64,000 nt of DNA from J014 sp964486055 (GCA_964486055.1 CAZALE010000001.1:496001-560000), one strand, 5' to 3'; shown: positions 53,466-62,876, counted from the first letter of the stretch. Made by a program: numbers and translations. The notes: a model not told the origin generated them from the sequence alone.

Positions 53466-55229
53466 ATGCATAATAATCTTCGCTCTTTTTTGAATCTTTT
53501 GAGGAAAGAGGGAGAATTGACTGAAATTGACGTCGAGGTTGATCCTTTCCTTGAGATAGCAGAAATTCATCGTCGCGTCATTGCTGAAGGAGGCAAAGCT
53601 TTATTTTTCAGGAAAGTCAAGGGATCAAAATTTCCAGTCGTTACTAATCTTTTTGGCACGGTAAAGAGAATCGAGTTAGCTTTCGGGGAAAAACCTGAGA
53701 GATTTGTTCGCCGCGCGGTTGAAATGGTAAAGGAGGCTTTACCTCCAAGACCTGGAGTGTTGTGGAAGTATCGAGATGTAATCTTGTCAGCACTGAAATT
53801 TGGTGTTAGCAATGTCAGTAAATCGAGGGCTCCAGTTTTAGAGGTTCGACAAAATCCTGTCGATCTAGAAGCCTTGCCCTTACTTCAATTGTGGCCTGAG
53901 GATGGTGGACATTTCATAACTCTGCCCCTTGTTTATACAGAGAGTCCAGTCAATGGAAAACACAATTTAGGAATGTATAGAATTCAAAGATACGATAAAA
54001 CGACAACTGGTATTCATTGGCAGATAGGTAAAGGAGGAGGCTTTCATTACTTCGAGGCTGAGCAGATGAATCAGGCTTTACCTACGACTATCTTCCTGGG
54101 CGGTCCGCCAGCTTTGATCTTGTCTGCTATCGCTCCGTTACCAGAGAATGTACCTGAATTAATGTTAGCTTCATTATTAGCTGATGGAAGATTGAAGGTA
54201 GTTGAAAATCCCATAAATGGGCACCACCGTTTAGTAGCCGAGGCTGAATTCGCAATTTGCGGTAAAGTTCCTCCACATAAACGTTTGCCTGAGGGGCCAT
54301 TTGGTGACCACTATGGTTATTATTCACTAAAACACGACTATCCAGTTTTTGAGGTTGAAGCAATATTTCATCGCAAGGATGCGATATATCCGGCAACGGT
54401 TGTTGGAAAACCTCGTCAGGAGGATTTCTTCATTGGCGACTACTTACAAGAATTACTTTCTCCTCTATTTCCGTTAGTTATGCCCGCAGTAGTAGATCTA
54501 TGGAGTTATGGAGAGACTGGGTTTCATAGTCTTGCCGCAGCAGTAGTTCGCGAAAGATATGCACGCGAAGCCATTTCTGCTGGCTTCAGGATTTTAGGAG
54601 AAGGACAATTAGCCTTAACAAAATTTTTACTGTTGACTGATAAAGAACAAGACTTGCGCAATTTTAAAAAACTATTTGAATACATTTTAGAGCGTGTCGA
54701 TTGGGAAAGCGATTTTTTTATTTTTGATCGAACTTCATTTGACACATTGGATTATGCCTCTGGGCGAATAAATCTGGGCTCAAAAGCAATGTTAATAGGT
54801 GTAGGTCAGAAAAAACGCGACTTGAAGAGAGATTTTTCTACGAGTCATCTGCCTCAAGGGGTAAAAAGAGCAAAGGTTTTTTGTGGCGGATGCTTGGTAA
54901 TAGAAGCTGATAGTTATGAATCTGACGGGCAACTGCCGGCGCGGCTTGCTGCTGCTACCGAATTCGATGGATTCGAAGTCGTGGTTGTTCATGATAAGTT
55001 AGAGTACGCAGATTCAAGTGATAAGTTTCTCTGGGCCACGTGGACTAGATTCAATCCATCAACAGACATTTATGCGCGAGGAGCGCGACTAAAGCATAAT
55101 CACATTTGCTATGAATCTCCTATCATCATAGATGCGAGAATGAAACCTTGGTATCCCAAAGAGGTGGAAGCTTGGGAAGATACAATCAAGCTAGTTGATA
55201 AACGTTGGAAAGAGTATTTTCCCTCATAG
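53466..55229 (+). CDS. UbiD-family prenylated-FMN-dependent decarboxylase
   Basis: 587 residues. The family active-site motif EGPFGDHYGYYSL sits at 276-288, with Glu276 and Asp281 in the positions of the two catalytic acids; the prFMN-binding region includes GMYRIQRYDKTTTGIHWQ. UbiD enzymes decarboxylate aromatic acids, as in ubiquinone or menaquinone synthesis. Length (near 590-615) fits the longer, futalosine-pathway-associated forms better than E. coli UbiD (497). No UbiX flavin prenyltransferase is in the window. It starts 9 bases after the M16 partner stop. Confidence 0.88.
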   Translation: MHNNLRSFLNLLRKEGELTEIDVEVDPFLEIAEIHRRVIAEGGKALFFRKVKGSKFPVVTNLFGTVKRIELAFGEKPERFVRRAVEMVKEALPPRPGVLWKYRDVILSALKFGVSNVSKSRAPVLEVRQNPVDLEALPLLQLWPEDGGHFITLPLVYTESPVNGKHNLGMYRIQRYDKTTTGIHWQIGKGGGFHYFEAEQMNQALPTTIFLGGPPALILSAIAPLPENVPELMLASLLADGRLKVVENPINGHHRLVAEAEFAICGKVPPHKRLPEGPFGDHYGYYSLKHDYPVFEVEAIFHRKDAIYPATVVGKPRQEDFFIGDYLQELLSPLFPLVMPAVVDLWSYGETGFHSLAAAVVRERYAREAISAGFRILGEGQLALTKFLLLTDKEQDLRNFKKLFEYILERVDWESDFFIFDRTSFDTLDYASGRINLGSKAMLIGVGQKKRDLKRDFSTSHLPQGVKRAKVFCGGCLVIEADSYESDGQLPARLAAATEFDGFEVVVVHDKLEYADSSDKFLWATWTRFNPSTDIYARGARLKHNHICYESPIIIDARMKPWYPKEVEAWEDTIKLVDKRWKEYFPS

Positions 55230-55239
55230 AGGATTTTTC

Positions 55240-56124
55240 ATGAAAATCAAGATATGTCTATCAATCCTGGCCTCCGTAGTACTAGCGTTGATTCTTGGAT
55301 TGATATACGCGTACTACATAGAGCCACGTCGGCTCGTAGTAAGACACCTAGATTTGAAGGTGAAAAATTGGAATCCAGCTCTGAATAATCTAAAAATTGC
55401 AGTTTTAAGTGACATACATGCCGGGTCAAACTATGTTACTGAAGATCGGTTGCGGCAAATCGTCGAGCTGATTAATCAAGCCCAACCGGATTTAATAGTC
55501 ATGTTAGGTGATTTTATTTCACCCAACGGTGAGGAATTTGAACTTCCACGCATTCCGGTAACTAAGATAGCCGAAAATCTAAAAGGCTTACGTGCAAGGT
55601 ATGGAGTTTATGCAGTTTTTGGGAATACCGATTCATGGGCTGAGAGCGCTTTAAAGAAAGAATTCGCAAGAGTTGGCATACGATTTTTGGAAAATGAGGT
55701 AGTGGTAATTCAACACAATGGAGCCAAGTTAAGATTGTTTGGATTAGAGGATCATCTTAAGTTCGGGAATTGGGGGGCAACGAATAAAAAGTGGAAGAAG
55801 ATCTTGGAAAATAGCGAGCAGGAAGGTGATTTGGTAGTTTTAGAGCATAGTCCCGATGTGTTACCCATTATAACTGGCGATTTGCTCCTTTCTCCACAGT
55901 TACGGTTGATACTCGCTGGGCATACTCATGGAGGACAATTTTGGTTTCCACTTGTAGGTTCTCCGATTGTACCGTCAAGCTATGGGCAGAAATACGCTTA
56001 CGGTCATGTGAGAGAAAATGGGATTGATATGTTTGTGACAACTGGAATCGGTACAAGCATCTTACCAATAAGGTTTTTAGTGCCGCCAGAAATAGTGATC
56101 TTGAATATCACCGCCGAAGATTAA
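55240..56124 (+). CDS. membrane-anchored metallophosphoesterase (YaeI/YkuE-like)
   Basis: 294 residues from ATG 55240 (AGAGGA upstream); a start 15 codons earlier would overlap ubiD. N-terminal signal anchor (ILASVVLALILGLIYAYYI), then the calcineurin-like motifs LSDIHAG, MLGDF, GNTDSW (usually GNHD), LEHSPD and AGHTHGGQFW. Relatives hydrolyse phospholipid-linked substrates such as UDP-diacylglucosamine at the membrane. GNTD replaces the catalytic His of GNHD, as in some YkuE-type members. The stop interlocks with that of the UMF1 gene on the other strand. Confidence 0.87.
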   Translation: MKIKICLSILASVVLALILGLIYAYYIEPRRLVVRHLDLKVKNWNPALNNLKIAVLSDIHAGSNYVTEDRLRQIVELINQAQPDLIVMLGDFISPNGEEFELPRIPVTKIAENLKGLRARYGVYAVFGNTDSWAESALKKEFARVGIRFLENEVVVIQHNGAKLRLFGLEDHLKFGNWGATNKKWKKILENSEQEGDLVVLEHSPDVLPIITGDLLLSPQLRLILAGHTHGGQFWFPLVGSPIVPSSYGQKYAYGHVRENGIDMFVTTGIGTSILPIRFLVPPEIVILNITAED

Positions 56125-57494
56125 GCTTGTTCTAAGATTGCTTCTGCCCTCTCAGCCTCCTCTACTCCTTTTTCTACATCAGTGAACAAAAGAATAGCAC
56201 CACCAACGAAGAAAAATACTATCAAAGCCAATATTGCCTGGCGGTAAGAGCCAGTTGTATTGACCACGGCGGCAAATATGAGTTGACCAAGCCATGAGGT
56301 ACCCTTTTCCGAAATTTCATAGAGCCCAAAAAATGAAGATTCTCTACCTATTGGGATCATTTGCGAATAGAGTGATCTTGATAACGCCTGGGTGCTCCCG
56401 AGGACTAGCCCTATCAGACTGCTCATGATCCAAGCCTGATAAGTGCTGGTCAGAAATGCGTATGCATATATTACTACTGCACACCAAATTGTAAGACACG
56501 CTAAGATCGTTCTCTTAGTACCCAAGACCCTCGATACCCGCTCAAAAAACAATGAACCGACCAGCGCCGCTACCTGAGCCACAAAAAATATTGCAAGAAG
56601 AAATGATTGATTTGATTTGCGTCCTTCTTCATCGAAGAGCTCTTGAGAGAGAAAAACAGATGAATTCAGTATGACTGTTTGAATGCCGTCATTGTAGAAG
56701 AGATAAGCTATCAGAAATAAAGTTGTTTGCTTTAAATTCTTGAGTTCCTTGCACGTTTTCCAGAGTTCTGTGAATCCTATAATGAGAAGCGGGCGATCCT
56801 TTGGTTTTTCTAAGGGAGGCTTGCGGGGTTTCAGCAGAGCAAAAGTTACAAGGGCAAAAACTCCCCACCATAAAGATGCAAGAAGCATTGAAAGTCTAAC
56901 GGCGAAACTTTTTGAGATACCGAGTTGATCAGAGTACTGAATGGTCGCAAGATTTACGATTAACATCACGATACCACTAACATAGCCATAAGCGAACCCA
57001 TAGCTGGAAATTTTGTCACGATTTTCTTCTGTAGTGATGTCAACTAGAAAAGCATTGTAGAAGACGTTGGCAGCAGCAAAACTCATGTTGGCTATTATCA
57101 TAAGAAAACAGCCCCATAGGTAGTCATGACCCTTTGAAACAAAAAAGAGTAGACTGCTTGCAGTAACACCGAGATAGCAGAAGAAAGCCATCATGGGCTT
57201 TTTCAAATGCGTATAGTCCGCAATTGAACCAAGCACTGGCAGCAGAATAACTTGTGCAGCCACTGAAACACCCAATGCTGCTGGCACTAAAGCTTCAGCG
57301 GTAAGATCTCCTATTGGTCCTAAACTCAGCACTACTCCTCTCTCTCCTACGTCTGCTTGGGCAAGCGCTGTCAGATATGGACCTAGCAACACGCCGATCA
57401 CAGTTGTATAAAAAGCAGAATTTGCCCAATCATACATCAGCCAACCAAAGATTTCTTTACGATCGTTCTTTAAAATACCCTTGTTAATCTCCAT
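56121..57494 (-). CDS. UMF1-family major facilitator transporter
   Basis: 457 residues, about 12 spans. Opening ILKNDRKEIFGWLMYDWANSAFYTTV is the signature of the UMF1/Atg22-like group. PVLGSIADYTHLKKP is the loop 2-3 motif. The substrate is unknown; the yeast relative effluxes amino acids from vacuoles. AGGT precedes the ATG. Third gene of a hemD-led operon, 32 bases after the phosphatase-like gene. Confidence 0.88.
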   Translation of the reverse strand: MEINKGILKNDRKEIFGWLMYDWANSAFYTTVIGVLLGPYLTALAQADVGERGVVLSLGPIGDLTAEALVPAALGVSVAAQVILLPVLGSIADYTHLKKPMMAFFCYLGVTASSLLFFVSKGHDYLWGCFLMIIANMSFAAANVFYNAFLVDITTEENRDKISSYGFAYGYVSGIVMLIVNLATIQYSDQLGISKSFAVRLSMLLASLWWGVFALVTFALLKPRKPPLEKPKDRPLLIIGFTELWKTCKELKNLKQTTLFLIAYLFYNDGIQTVILNSSVFLSQELFDEEGRKSNQSFLLAIFFVAQVAALVGSLFFERVSRVLGTKRTILACLTIWCAVVIYAYAFLTSTYQAWIMSSLIGLVLGSTQALSRSLYSQMIPIGRESSFFGLYEISEKGTSWLGQLIFAAVVNTTGSYRQAILALIVFFFVGGAILLFTDVEKGVEEAERAEAILEQA

Positions 57495-57526
57495 GATGAC
57501 TACCTCGGAACATCTTTCAAACTGTT

Positions 57527-58420
57527 TTACTCATCTTGCAGGAGTTCGATTATGGCAGGTGTTATATCCGTAAGATTTCTTATTCTCGCAGCCACCTGCT
57601 CTTTTTGCCTACCCCATATGACTGTTGGCACGTTATTCAGAGTGTGTGTTCGTATCGACAAATCCTCTATGTTTCCATGATCGCTGGTCAAGATTATAGT
57701 TGTTCTGTCTAAGTCAACTCTTTTCAAAAGTTCTACTAAGAATTCTGAGAGCTGGCTCAAGTGTCCGATGGCTTTTTTCAAATCCTGCGCATGGCCAATC
57801 AAATCGGTGATAAAGTGCTCATAGAGAACAAAACTATAATCATATGTTAGGCTAGCTAAGATTCGTGCCGCGTCTGATGCAGAAAATAAAGGTACGTCGA
57901 ATCCTCGCTCTAAGAGGATTTGATTCGTAAAATCATGATAAATCGCATTACCTGCTTTCAGATCCTCTATTGTGCGAAAAGGTAGCTGGGCAGATTCTAC
58001 TGCAAGGGTGGTAGCAGATTTCCATCGAGGTTCGCTCTCGAAAAACTGTGGTGTATAGGCGTTTGCAAAAACCAGATCAGAGACCTTCATCTGTTTCAAT
58101 TTGAGAAATACAGAGTGTTTTCTTAAAAGCTCTGCTAATAATTTATTTGGAAAACCATTTTTATGAAAGCCTAGCGTAGCGGAGGCGTTTATGCCGGTTA
58201 ATATTGTTGTTTGCCCTGAAGCGCTTTGTGGACGTCCAGAGATGCCTAGTTGCGCATCAGTAATAGCCATTATTCCATCCTCTACGACTCGGGCTTCTTC
58301 ATTTTTAAAGAATGCTATTGGTGACTCATCGTTGATAAAAGTTAATGGATTGTGCTCTGAGCGCTCTCCTATACCTAAACCGTCTACAAAGAATAATAAA
58401 ACAGATTTTTTTATTTTCAT
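57527..58420 (-). CDS. alkaline-phosphatase-superfamily metalloenzyme
   Basis: 297 residues. Metal-site text matches the phosphoglycerate mutase/phosphopentomutase (PF01676-like) group: FFVDGLGIG (first Asp), GRPQSASGQTT (nucleophile Ser/Thr region), FVLYEHFITDLIGHAQD (Asp/His) and TSDHGNIEDLSIRTHTLNNVP (Asp-His and His). It is shorter than iPGM (about 510), so probably a hydrolase or stand-alone core. Substrate unknown. Its ATG overlaps the hemD stop (ATGA). Confidence 0.85.
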   Translation of the reverse strand: MKIKKSVLLFFVDGLGIGERSEHNPLTFINDESPIAFFKNEEARVVEDGIMAITDAQLGISGRPQSASGQTTILTGINASATLGFHKNGFPNKLLAELLRKHSVFLKLKQMKVSDLVFANAYTPQFFESEPRWKSATTLAVESAQLPFRTIEDLKAGNAIYHDFTNQILLERGFDVPLFSASDAARILASLTYDYSFVLYEHFITDLIGHAQDLKKAIGHLSQLSEFLVELLKRVDLDRTTIILTSDHGNIEDLSIRTHTLNNVPTVIWGRQKEQVAARIRNLTDITPAIIELLQDE

Positions 58421-59139
58421 CTTAGCAGTAAAACCTCGAAATGCCTGGGTCTCAAATCGTTTTCTCGAAGAGTCTGAAAAGTTAAATCATCTACTGCGAA
58501 TACCTGCATGTTGGCTAATAAGCTTTCTAAAGGTTCCTGAAAAAGTACTCTTAAAGCTGTAACCTCGTTTGGGGAGGCGAAGATGAATGCGTCTACTGCG
58601 CCTCCTTTTATAAGGGCTTTCAAGCGTACTAAATTCTTACGATCTTTGATTTTAATCTCATAAAGTGAAAATTCTGTAACTTTTGCCTCTTTTTCTTGCA
58701 AAATCTCTACGAGCGGCTCGTAAGAATTCCGTTCCTTTAAAGCCAGAAATTTTATATCCCTAAGTTGATGATTAGAGTAATCGGCTATGGCCTGAAAAAT
58801 CTTGTTATGATGATGACTAGTTGAAATTATGTCTGAATGAATCTGATAGTGGCGTAAGAGGGTCGCCACAGCCTCTCCAAAAGCGCAAATCTGAACGCTG
58901 TCTAATTCAAATAGATCAAAGTTATCATTTTGAAGTTTTTCAACGAATATTTCTGTCACGATTGTATCAGGAAGCAAAATCCAATCAAAAGCATTGACGT
59001 TTATTGGCTTGAAAAACGCTTCGGTCTTCTCAAGAGCTATTTCAGGCAATGAAATTACGTGCCCGTGTCTACTCAGAGTTTCTAAAATCCATTTATTAGA
59101 TTGGCTTTCAAAGACTGCGAAGCTTTCAAGTCTAAACAT
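58417..59139 (-). CDS. hemD: uroporphyrinogen-III synthase HemD
   Basis: 240 residues. The protein family is weakly conserved but the two-lobe pattern is present: SHGHV-like opening (ETLSRHGHVISLP), DWILLPDTIVTEIFVE, CAFGEAVATLLR at the lobe boundary, then ALKERNSYEPLVEIL, VTEFSLYEIK and FASPNEVTALRVL. It closes hydroxymethylbilane to uroporphyrinogen III in heme/siroheme/B12 synthesis. Other heme genes are absent here. It heads the operon with its own promoter and appears leaderless. Confidence 0.83.
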   Translation of the reverse strand: MFRLESFAVFESQSNKWILETLSRHGHVISLPEIALEKTEAFFKPINVNAFDWILLPDTIVTEIFVEKLQNDNFDLFELDSVQICAFGEAVATLLRHYQIHSDIISTSHHHNKIFQAIADYSNHQLRDIKFLALKERNSYEPLVEILQEKEAKVTEFSLYEIKIKDRKNLVRLKALIKGGAVDAFIFASPNEVTALRVLFQEPLESLLANMQVFAVDDLTFQTLRENDLRPRHFEVLLLR

Positions 59140-59146
59140 AAGCTAA

Positions 59147-59175
59147 ATTTTATCTTTCAAAATCTCTTAATCCAA
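59147..59175 (-). promoter_or_regulatory. hemD promoter
   Basis: On the minus strand TTGGAT (59175-59170), 17-base spacer, TAAAAT (59152-59147), then 7 bases to the ATG at 59139. No Shine-Dalgarno; likely leaderless. Confidence 0.6.
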
Positions 59176-59232
59176 TTTGCGTTTTAAGGAAGAAATAAGT
59201 AATTTTGATGATTGTTGTTATTGAAAAAGCTT

Positions 59233-60255
59233 ATGAAGGTAATGATTCTAGCGGCGGGATTTGGTACAAGACTTTTTCCTTTGACTATAGATAGAACTAA
59301 ACCTGCAATTCCATTTCTTGGTAGACCTTTAATACGCTATGTAGTCGAATACGTGGCAAGTTTTGGATTTAAAGAGATAATCATAAATTTGCATCATCAA
59401 CCGCAATCGATCATAGACGCATTGGGTGAAGGAAGAGAATTAGGTGTCAGGATTCAATATACCTTAGAAGAGCCAAACATTTTAGGGACAGCAGGCGCAT
59501 TGGATAATGCTCGACATTTGCTTGGAGATGAGACATTCATTGTCGTTAATGGAAAAATAATAACTCGAATAAATATACTGGAGGCAATTGAACGTCATCG
59601 CGAATCAGGGGCTATTGCCACAATGGTTTTAAGACATAATGTCAAACGTGAGCGTTTTACGGAAGTTTATGTAGAGAATGGCTTTCTTAAAGGTTTTGGA
59701 GATTTTGCTAAGCCTTTAACCGTAGAGGAAATCAAAGACACAACTCGTGACCTTTCAGCGCCGTTGATGTTCACTGGTATACAGGTTTTAGAACCTAGAG
59801 TTTTCGACTATATTCCGCGCGGAAAATACTCCGACATAGTGCCTACATTTTATAACCCGGCACTTAAGCGCGGAGAGCGAATAGCTGTTCATATAACAGA
59901 AGAACTTTGGTATGAACTTTCGACAATTCAACGATATCTGGATGTATCTTTAGAGCTTATGGAGGGAAGTAATGTTCAAGTAGGTAAAAACTGCCACATA
60001 TCTGAATTTGCTAATGTTAGAGATACGATAATATGGGACAACGTGACGATACATGAGGGAGCTCATCTGTACAGGACTGTAGTGGCAGACAATGTGGTTA
60101 TATCAGAGGGCGAGCATTTTGAGAACGCCGCCATAGTGAGAGCTGATATGGTCCGAAATTGCACTGAAATTCCAGAAAAAGCACCTGCTGGATATATTCA
60201 GGGCGATAACTACATAGTTCCATTGATTGATTACGTCGACGGATTTACTAAGTAA
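59233..60255 (+). CDS. NDP-sugar pyrophosphorylase-like protein with altered metal motif
   Basis: 340 residues from ATG 59233, which opens the conserved MKVMILAAGFGTRLFPLT (nucleotidyltransferase signature with Lys23 in DRTKPAIPFLG). The C-terminal quarter has left-handed-helix-like repeats (VQVGKNCHISEFANVRDTIIWDNVTI). It resembles GlmU/MurU/GMP-type enzymes that activate sugar-1-phosphates. The normally invariant metal-binding Asp in NGD is replaced: VVNGKI, Lys108. LGTAGAL is intact. Such a change should impair Mg binding unless compensated. It is divergent from hemD. Confidence 0.8.
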   Translation: MKVMILAAGFGTRLFPLTIDRTKPAIPFLGRPLIRYVVEYVASFGFKEIIINLHHQPQSIIDALGEGRELGVRIQYTLEEPNILGTAGALDNARHLLGDETFIVVNGKIITRINILEAIERHRESGAIATMVLRHNVKRERFTEVYVENGFLKGFGDFAKPLTVEEIKDTTRDLSAPLMFTGIQVLEPRVFDYIPRGKYSDIVPTFYNPALKRGERIAVHITEELWYELSTIQRYLDVSLELMEGSNVQVGKNCHISEFANVRDTIIWDNVTIHEGAHLYRTVVADNVVISEGEHFENAAIVRADMVRNCTEIPEKAPAGYIQGDNYIVPLIDYVDGFTK

Positions 60256-60349
60256 TCAGCACGCCAAATTAGATATTTAAACAAAGCACCTCATAACTGC
60301 GCACTTACCGTAATCAAAGAATCCATTGAATCAGATCAGCAGAAAAGGC

Positions 60350-61519
60350 TTACGAAGCAAGTAAGTTTTCGAGTCTTTGTTCTTTAATCCCGTAAAAATT
60401 CTTTATTTGCTGGATTTGTTTATCGATTTCGTCTGGTTGAGACTGGTTATGGTTTTTAACTGCTACGATCATATTATTTTTGGGTGTATGCTCAGGCGAG
60501 ATAAATTCAAAGACTTTAGTTTTGTAACCCATCTTTTCGAGTATCAGAGCGCGCAGTCCATCAGTTATAGTTTCGGCCATTTTTTCTAGTAATACACCGT
60601 GTTTTAAGATATTTTTGAACATTTCAGGCGCTTTTATTTGAGGTCTGATTTCGTGATGGCAGCATGGAGCGACCATTATGATCTCAGCATTAGCCTTTAT
60701 TGCCTGGAAAATGGCATCATCCGTTGCCGTGTCACATGCATGTAGTGCAATTAGAATGTCTGTATACCGTAAGTCATAGTTTCCTATGAAATTGTTCACA
60801 AAGATCAATTTTTCGAACTCAGCAGCCTTTGCTATTGAGTTACAGAACTCCACCAAATTTGACTTTGCCTCGACGCCAGTTACTTCAACATCAATGCCAA
60901 GAGTATTTTTAAAGTAGTCATAGACGGCAAAGGTTAAGTAACCTTTGCCACATCCCATGTCTGTGATTTTTATGCTACTACGGTCCTTCAATGGGGATTT
61001 TTCGAATGTTTTCGATACAATCTCTATGAATTTGTTAATTTGTTTCCATTTATCTTGCTGTTTTTCTCGGATTTCACTCTTTTCATTGGTAATCCCAAGT
61101 GCTTTCAGATAAAACGCCTGTTGGCTGATCAAGGTAGTTTTCTTTCGATCATGGCTGAGGTCAGGTTTAGACTTAAAGGTTGGTTTACCGATGTTCAAAC
61201 GTGCCTTACCCTTTTTGCCTATGTCCAGATGAAAATCGTGGTTTAATGTAAAGAGATGGGCAGTGAAAAATTCCGTGCCCAGCATTTCTCGAATCATTTT
61301 GCTTCCTACGGAAACTTCGTAATTTTTAGCCGTATCACGCGTTTCGTACCGATATAGGAAAAACAATCGAACTCCCTTTTTGGTCTCGATTAGCCTTATC
61401 ATGATTTTTTGCAGATGTGGGTCAGGACCTTTATAATTGCTAAGTGTTAGCTTGACAAAAGTTTCGGTAGAAAGACTTTTATCAAGCTCTGATATGAATT
61501 TCTGAATATTTTCCATCAT
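60350..61519 (-). CDS. class I methyltransferase, Methyltransf_32-like
   Basis: 389 residues. An N-terminal domain of about 140 residues of unknown type is followed by a SAM fold with ITDMGCGKGYLTFAVYDYF, ALHACDTATDDAIFQA and VAPCCHHEIRPQ, the combination typical of the Methyltransf_32 group (eukaryotic METTL25-like). The HACD and PCCH motifs may bind metal or substrate. Target unknown; RNA is plausible. The start codon is only 2 bases from that of the divergent VOC gene. Confidence 0.82.
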   Translation of the reverse strand: MMENIQKFISELDKSLSTETFVKLTLSNYKGPDPHLQKIMIRLIETKKGVRLFFLYRYETRDTAKNYEVSVGSKMIREMLGTEFFTAHLFTLNHDFHLDIGKKGKARLNIGKPTFKSKPDLSHDRKKTTLISQQAFYLKALGITNEKSEIREKQQDKWKQINKFIEIVSKTFEKSPLKDRSSIKITDMGCGKGYLTFAVYDYFKNTLGIDVEVTGVEAKSNLVEFCNSIAKAAEFEKLIFVNNFIGNYDLRYTDILIALHACDTATDDAIFQAIKANAEIIMVAPCCHHEIRPQIKAPEMFKNILKHGVLLEKMAETITDGLRALILEKMGYKTKVFEFISPEHTPKNNMIVAVKNHNQSQPDEIDKQIQQIKNFYGIKEQRLENLLAS

Positions 61520-61521
61520 CT

Positions 61522-61938
61522 ATGAGAAGTTTATTCCATTTGGCTTTTCCTGTAAAAGACCTAAAAGAAGCTCGAAAATTTTATGTTGAAATTTTAGGGT
61601 GTCGGGAGGGACGCAGCTCAGACACTTGGATAGATTTTGACCTGTACGGTCATCAGATTGTAGCACATCTGGCACCGGATCTAGCTGGTAGGCTCGTCCA
61701 TAACGACGTTGATAAAGATGCTGTTCCTGTACCTCATTTCGGCGTGATTTTAGAAATGCATGAGTGGAAAAACTTGGCCGAAAGGCTTAAGCAGAAAAAC
61801 GTTAAGTTCGTCATTGAGCCAAAGATAAGATTCAGCGGGCAAGCTGGTGAGCAAGCAACCATGTTTTTTCTAGACCCGAGCGGTAATGCATTAGAGTTTA
61901 AAGCGTTCGAGGATTTCTCTAAGATATTCGAGAGATGA
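61522..61938 (+). CDS. VOC-family (glyoxalase/dioxygenase-like) protein
   Basis: 138 residues, single glyoxalase fold: FHLAFPVKDLKEARKFYVEILGC and, at the end, FFLDPSGNALEFKAF. HLAF and the C-terminal Glu supply two metal ligands. Similar proteins are annotated as glyoxalase or bleomycin-resistance-like; function is undetermined. The ATG of the next gene overlaps its stop (ATGA). Confidence 0.85.
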   Translation: MRSLFHLAFPVKDLKEARKFYVEILGCREGRSSDTWIDFDLYGHQIVAHLAPDLAGRLVHNDVDKDAVPVPHFGVILEMHEWKNLAERLKQKNVKFVIEPKIRFSGQAGEQATMFFLDPSGNALEFKAFEDFSKIFER

Positions 61939-62876
61939 AAACGGCGATTGTTCATCATCCGATATATAAAAAACACGATACAGGCTTTGGTCATCCAGAA
62001 ACCTCGAGCCGGTATGAGGTAATAATGAAGGCTTTGAGGGAAAGTCCCGTATTTGGCAACTTACTCGAGATTCTTGCCGATAAAGCTCCGCAAAGCATCA
62101 TCCAAGCTGTTCATACTAAAGATCATTTCAAGCATGTTGAGCGCGTTGTTGCCGAGGGCTTGGGTTACTTAGACACGGATACTGTAGTATCTGTACACTC
62201 TTTCGATGCCGCTCTTTACGCTGCAGGAGGAGTCTGTAATGCGATTGATTCGGTAATGCTGGGTAAAGTTCAAAATGCTTTCGTTGCCGCGCGTCCCCCA
62301 GGCCATCACGCTACTGCTCAGAACGCCATGGGTTTTTGTCTTTTTAATAATGTTGCAGTTGGTGCAAGGTACGCCCAGAGCAGATATGAGCAAATAGAGA
62401 AAGTTGCAATTATCGATTGGGATGTGCATCACGGGAATGGAACACAAGCAATCTTTTACGACGATCCCACCGTTTTTTTCTTCTCGATTCATCAATATCC
62501 ATGGTATCCGGGAACCGGTTCTAGAGGGGAGACAGGTTACGGGCGCGGTAAAGGTTTTACCTTGAATATTCCCGTAAGAGCGGGCACTCCGGCTAAAGAG
62601 CATAGGCAAATGTTTGAAGCAGCGATCAGTGAGATATCTAGTAAATTCAAACCTGATTTAATAATCATATCCGCTGGTTTTGACGCTCATTTAGCCGATC
62701 CACTAGGGCAGTTAAAGCTTGAAGATGCAGACTTTGTGCAGATGACAAAGGTAGTAAAGCAGTGGGCAGAGCAAGCTTGTCAGGGGCGCGTAGTGTCAGT
62801 TTTGGAGGGTGGCTACAACTTAAAAACTTTAGGAGATACTGTAAAGTATCACGTCGAGGAGCTAGCTCGAGATTAG
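61935..62876 (+). CDS. histone deacetylase-like amidohydrolase
   Basis: 313 residues. Class II-like HDAC fold: RPPGHHATAQNAMGFCLFNNVA (catalytic His pair), IIDWDVHHGNGTQAIF (zinc Asp/His), ISAGFDAHLADPLGQ (second zinc Asp) and SVLEGGYNLKTL. In bacteria such enzymes hydrolyse acetylated polyamines or other amides, or acetyl-lysine; the target is not evident. Coupled to the VOC gene by ATGA overlap. Confidence 0.92.
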   Translation: MKTAIVHHPIYKKHDTGFGHPETSSRYEVIMKALRESPVFGNLLEILADKAPQSIIQAVHTKDHFKHVERVVAEGLGYLDTDTVVSVHSFDAALYAAGGVCNAIDSVMLGKVQNAFVAARPPGHHATAQNAMGFCLFNNVAVGARYAQSRYEQIEKVAIIDWDVHHGNGTQAIFYDDPTVFFFSIHQYPWYPGTGSRGETGYGRGKGFTLNIPVRAGTPAKEHRQMFEAAISEISSKFKPDLIIISAGFDAHLADPLGQLKLEDADFVQMTKVVKQWAEQACQGRVVSVLEGGYNLKTLGDTVKYHVEELARD

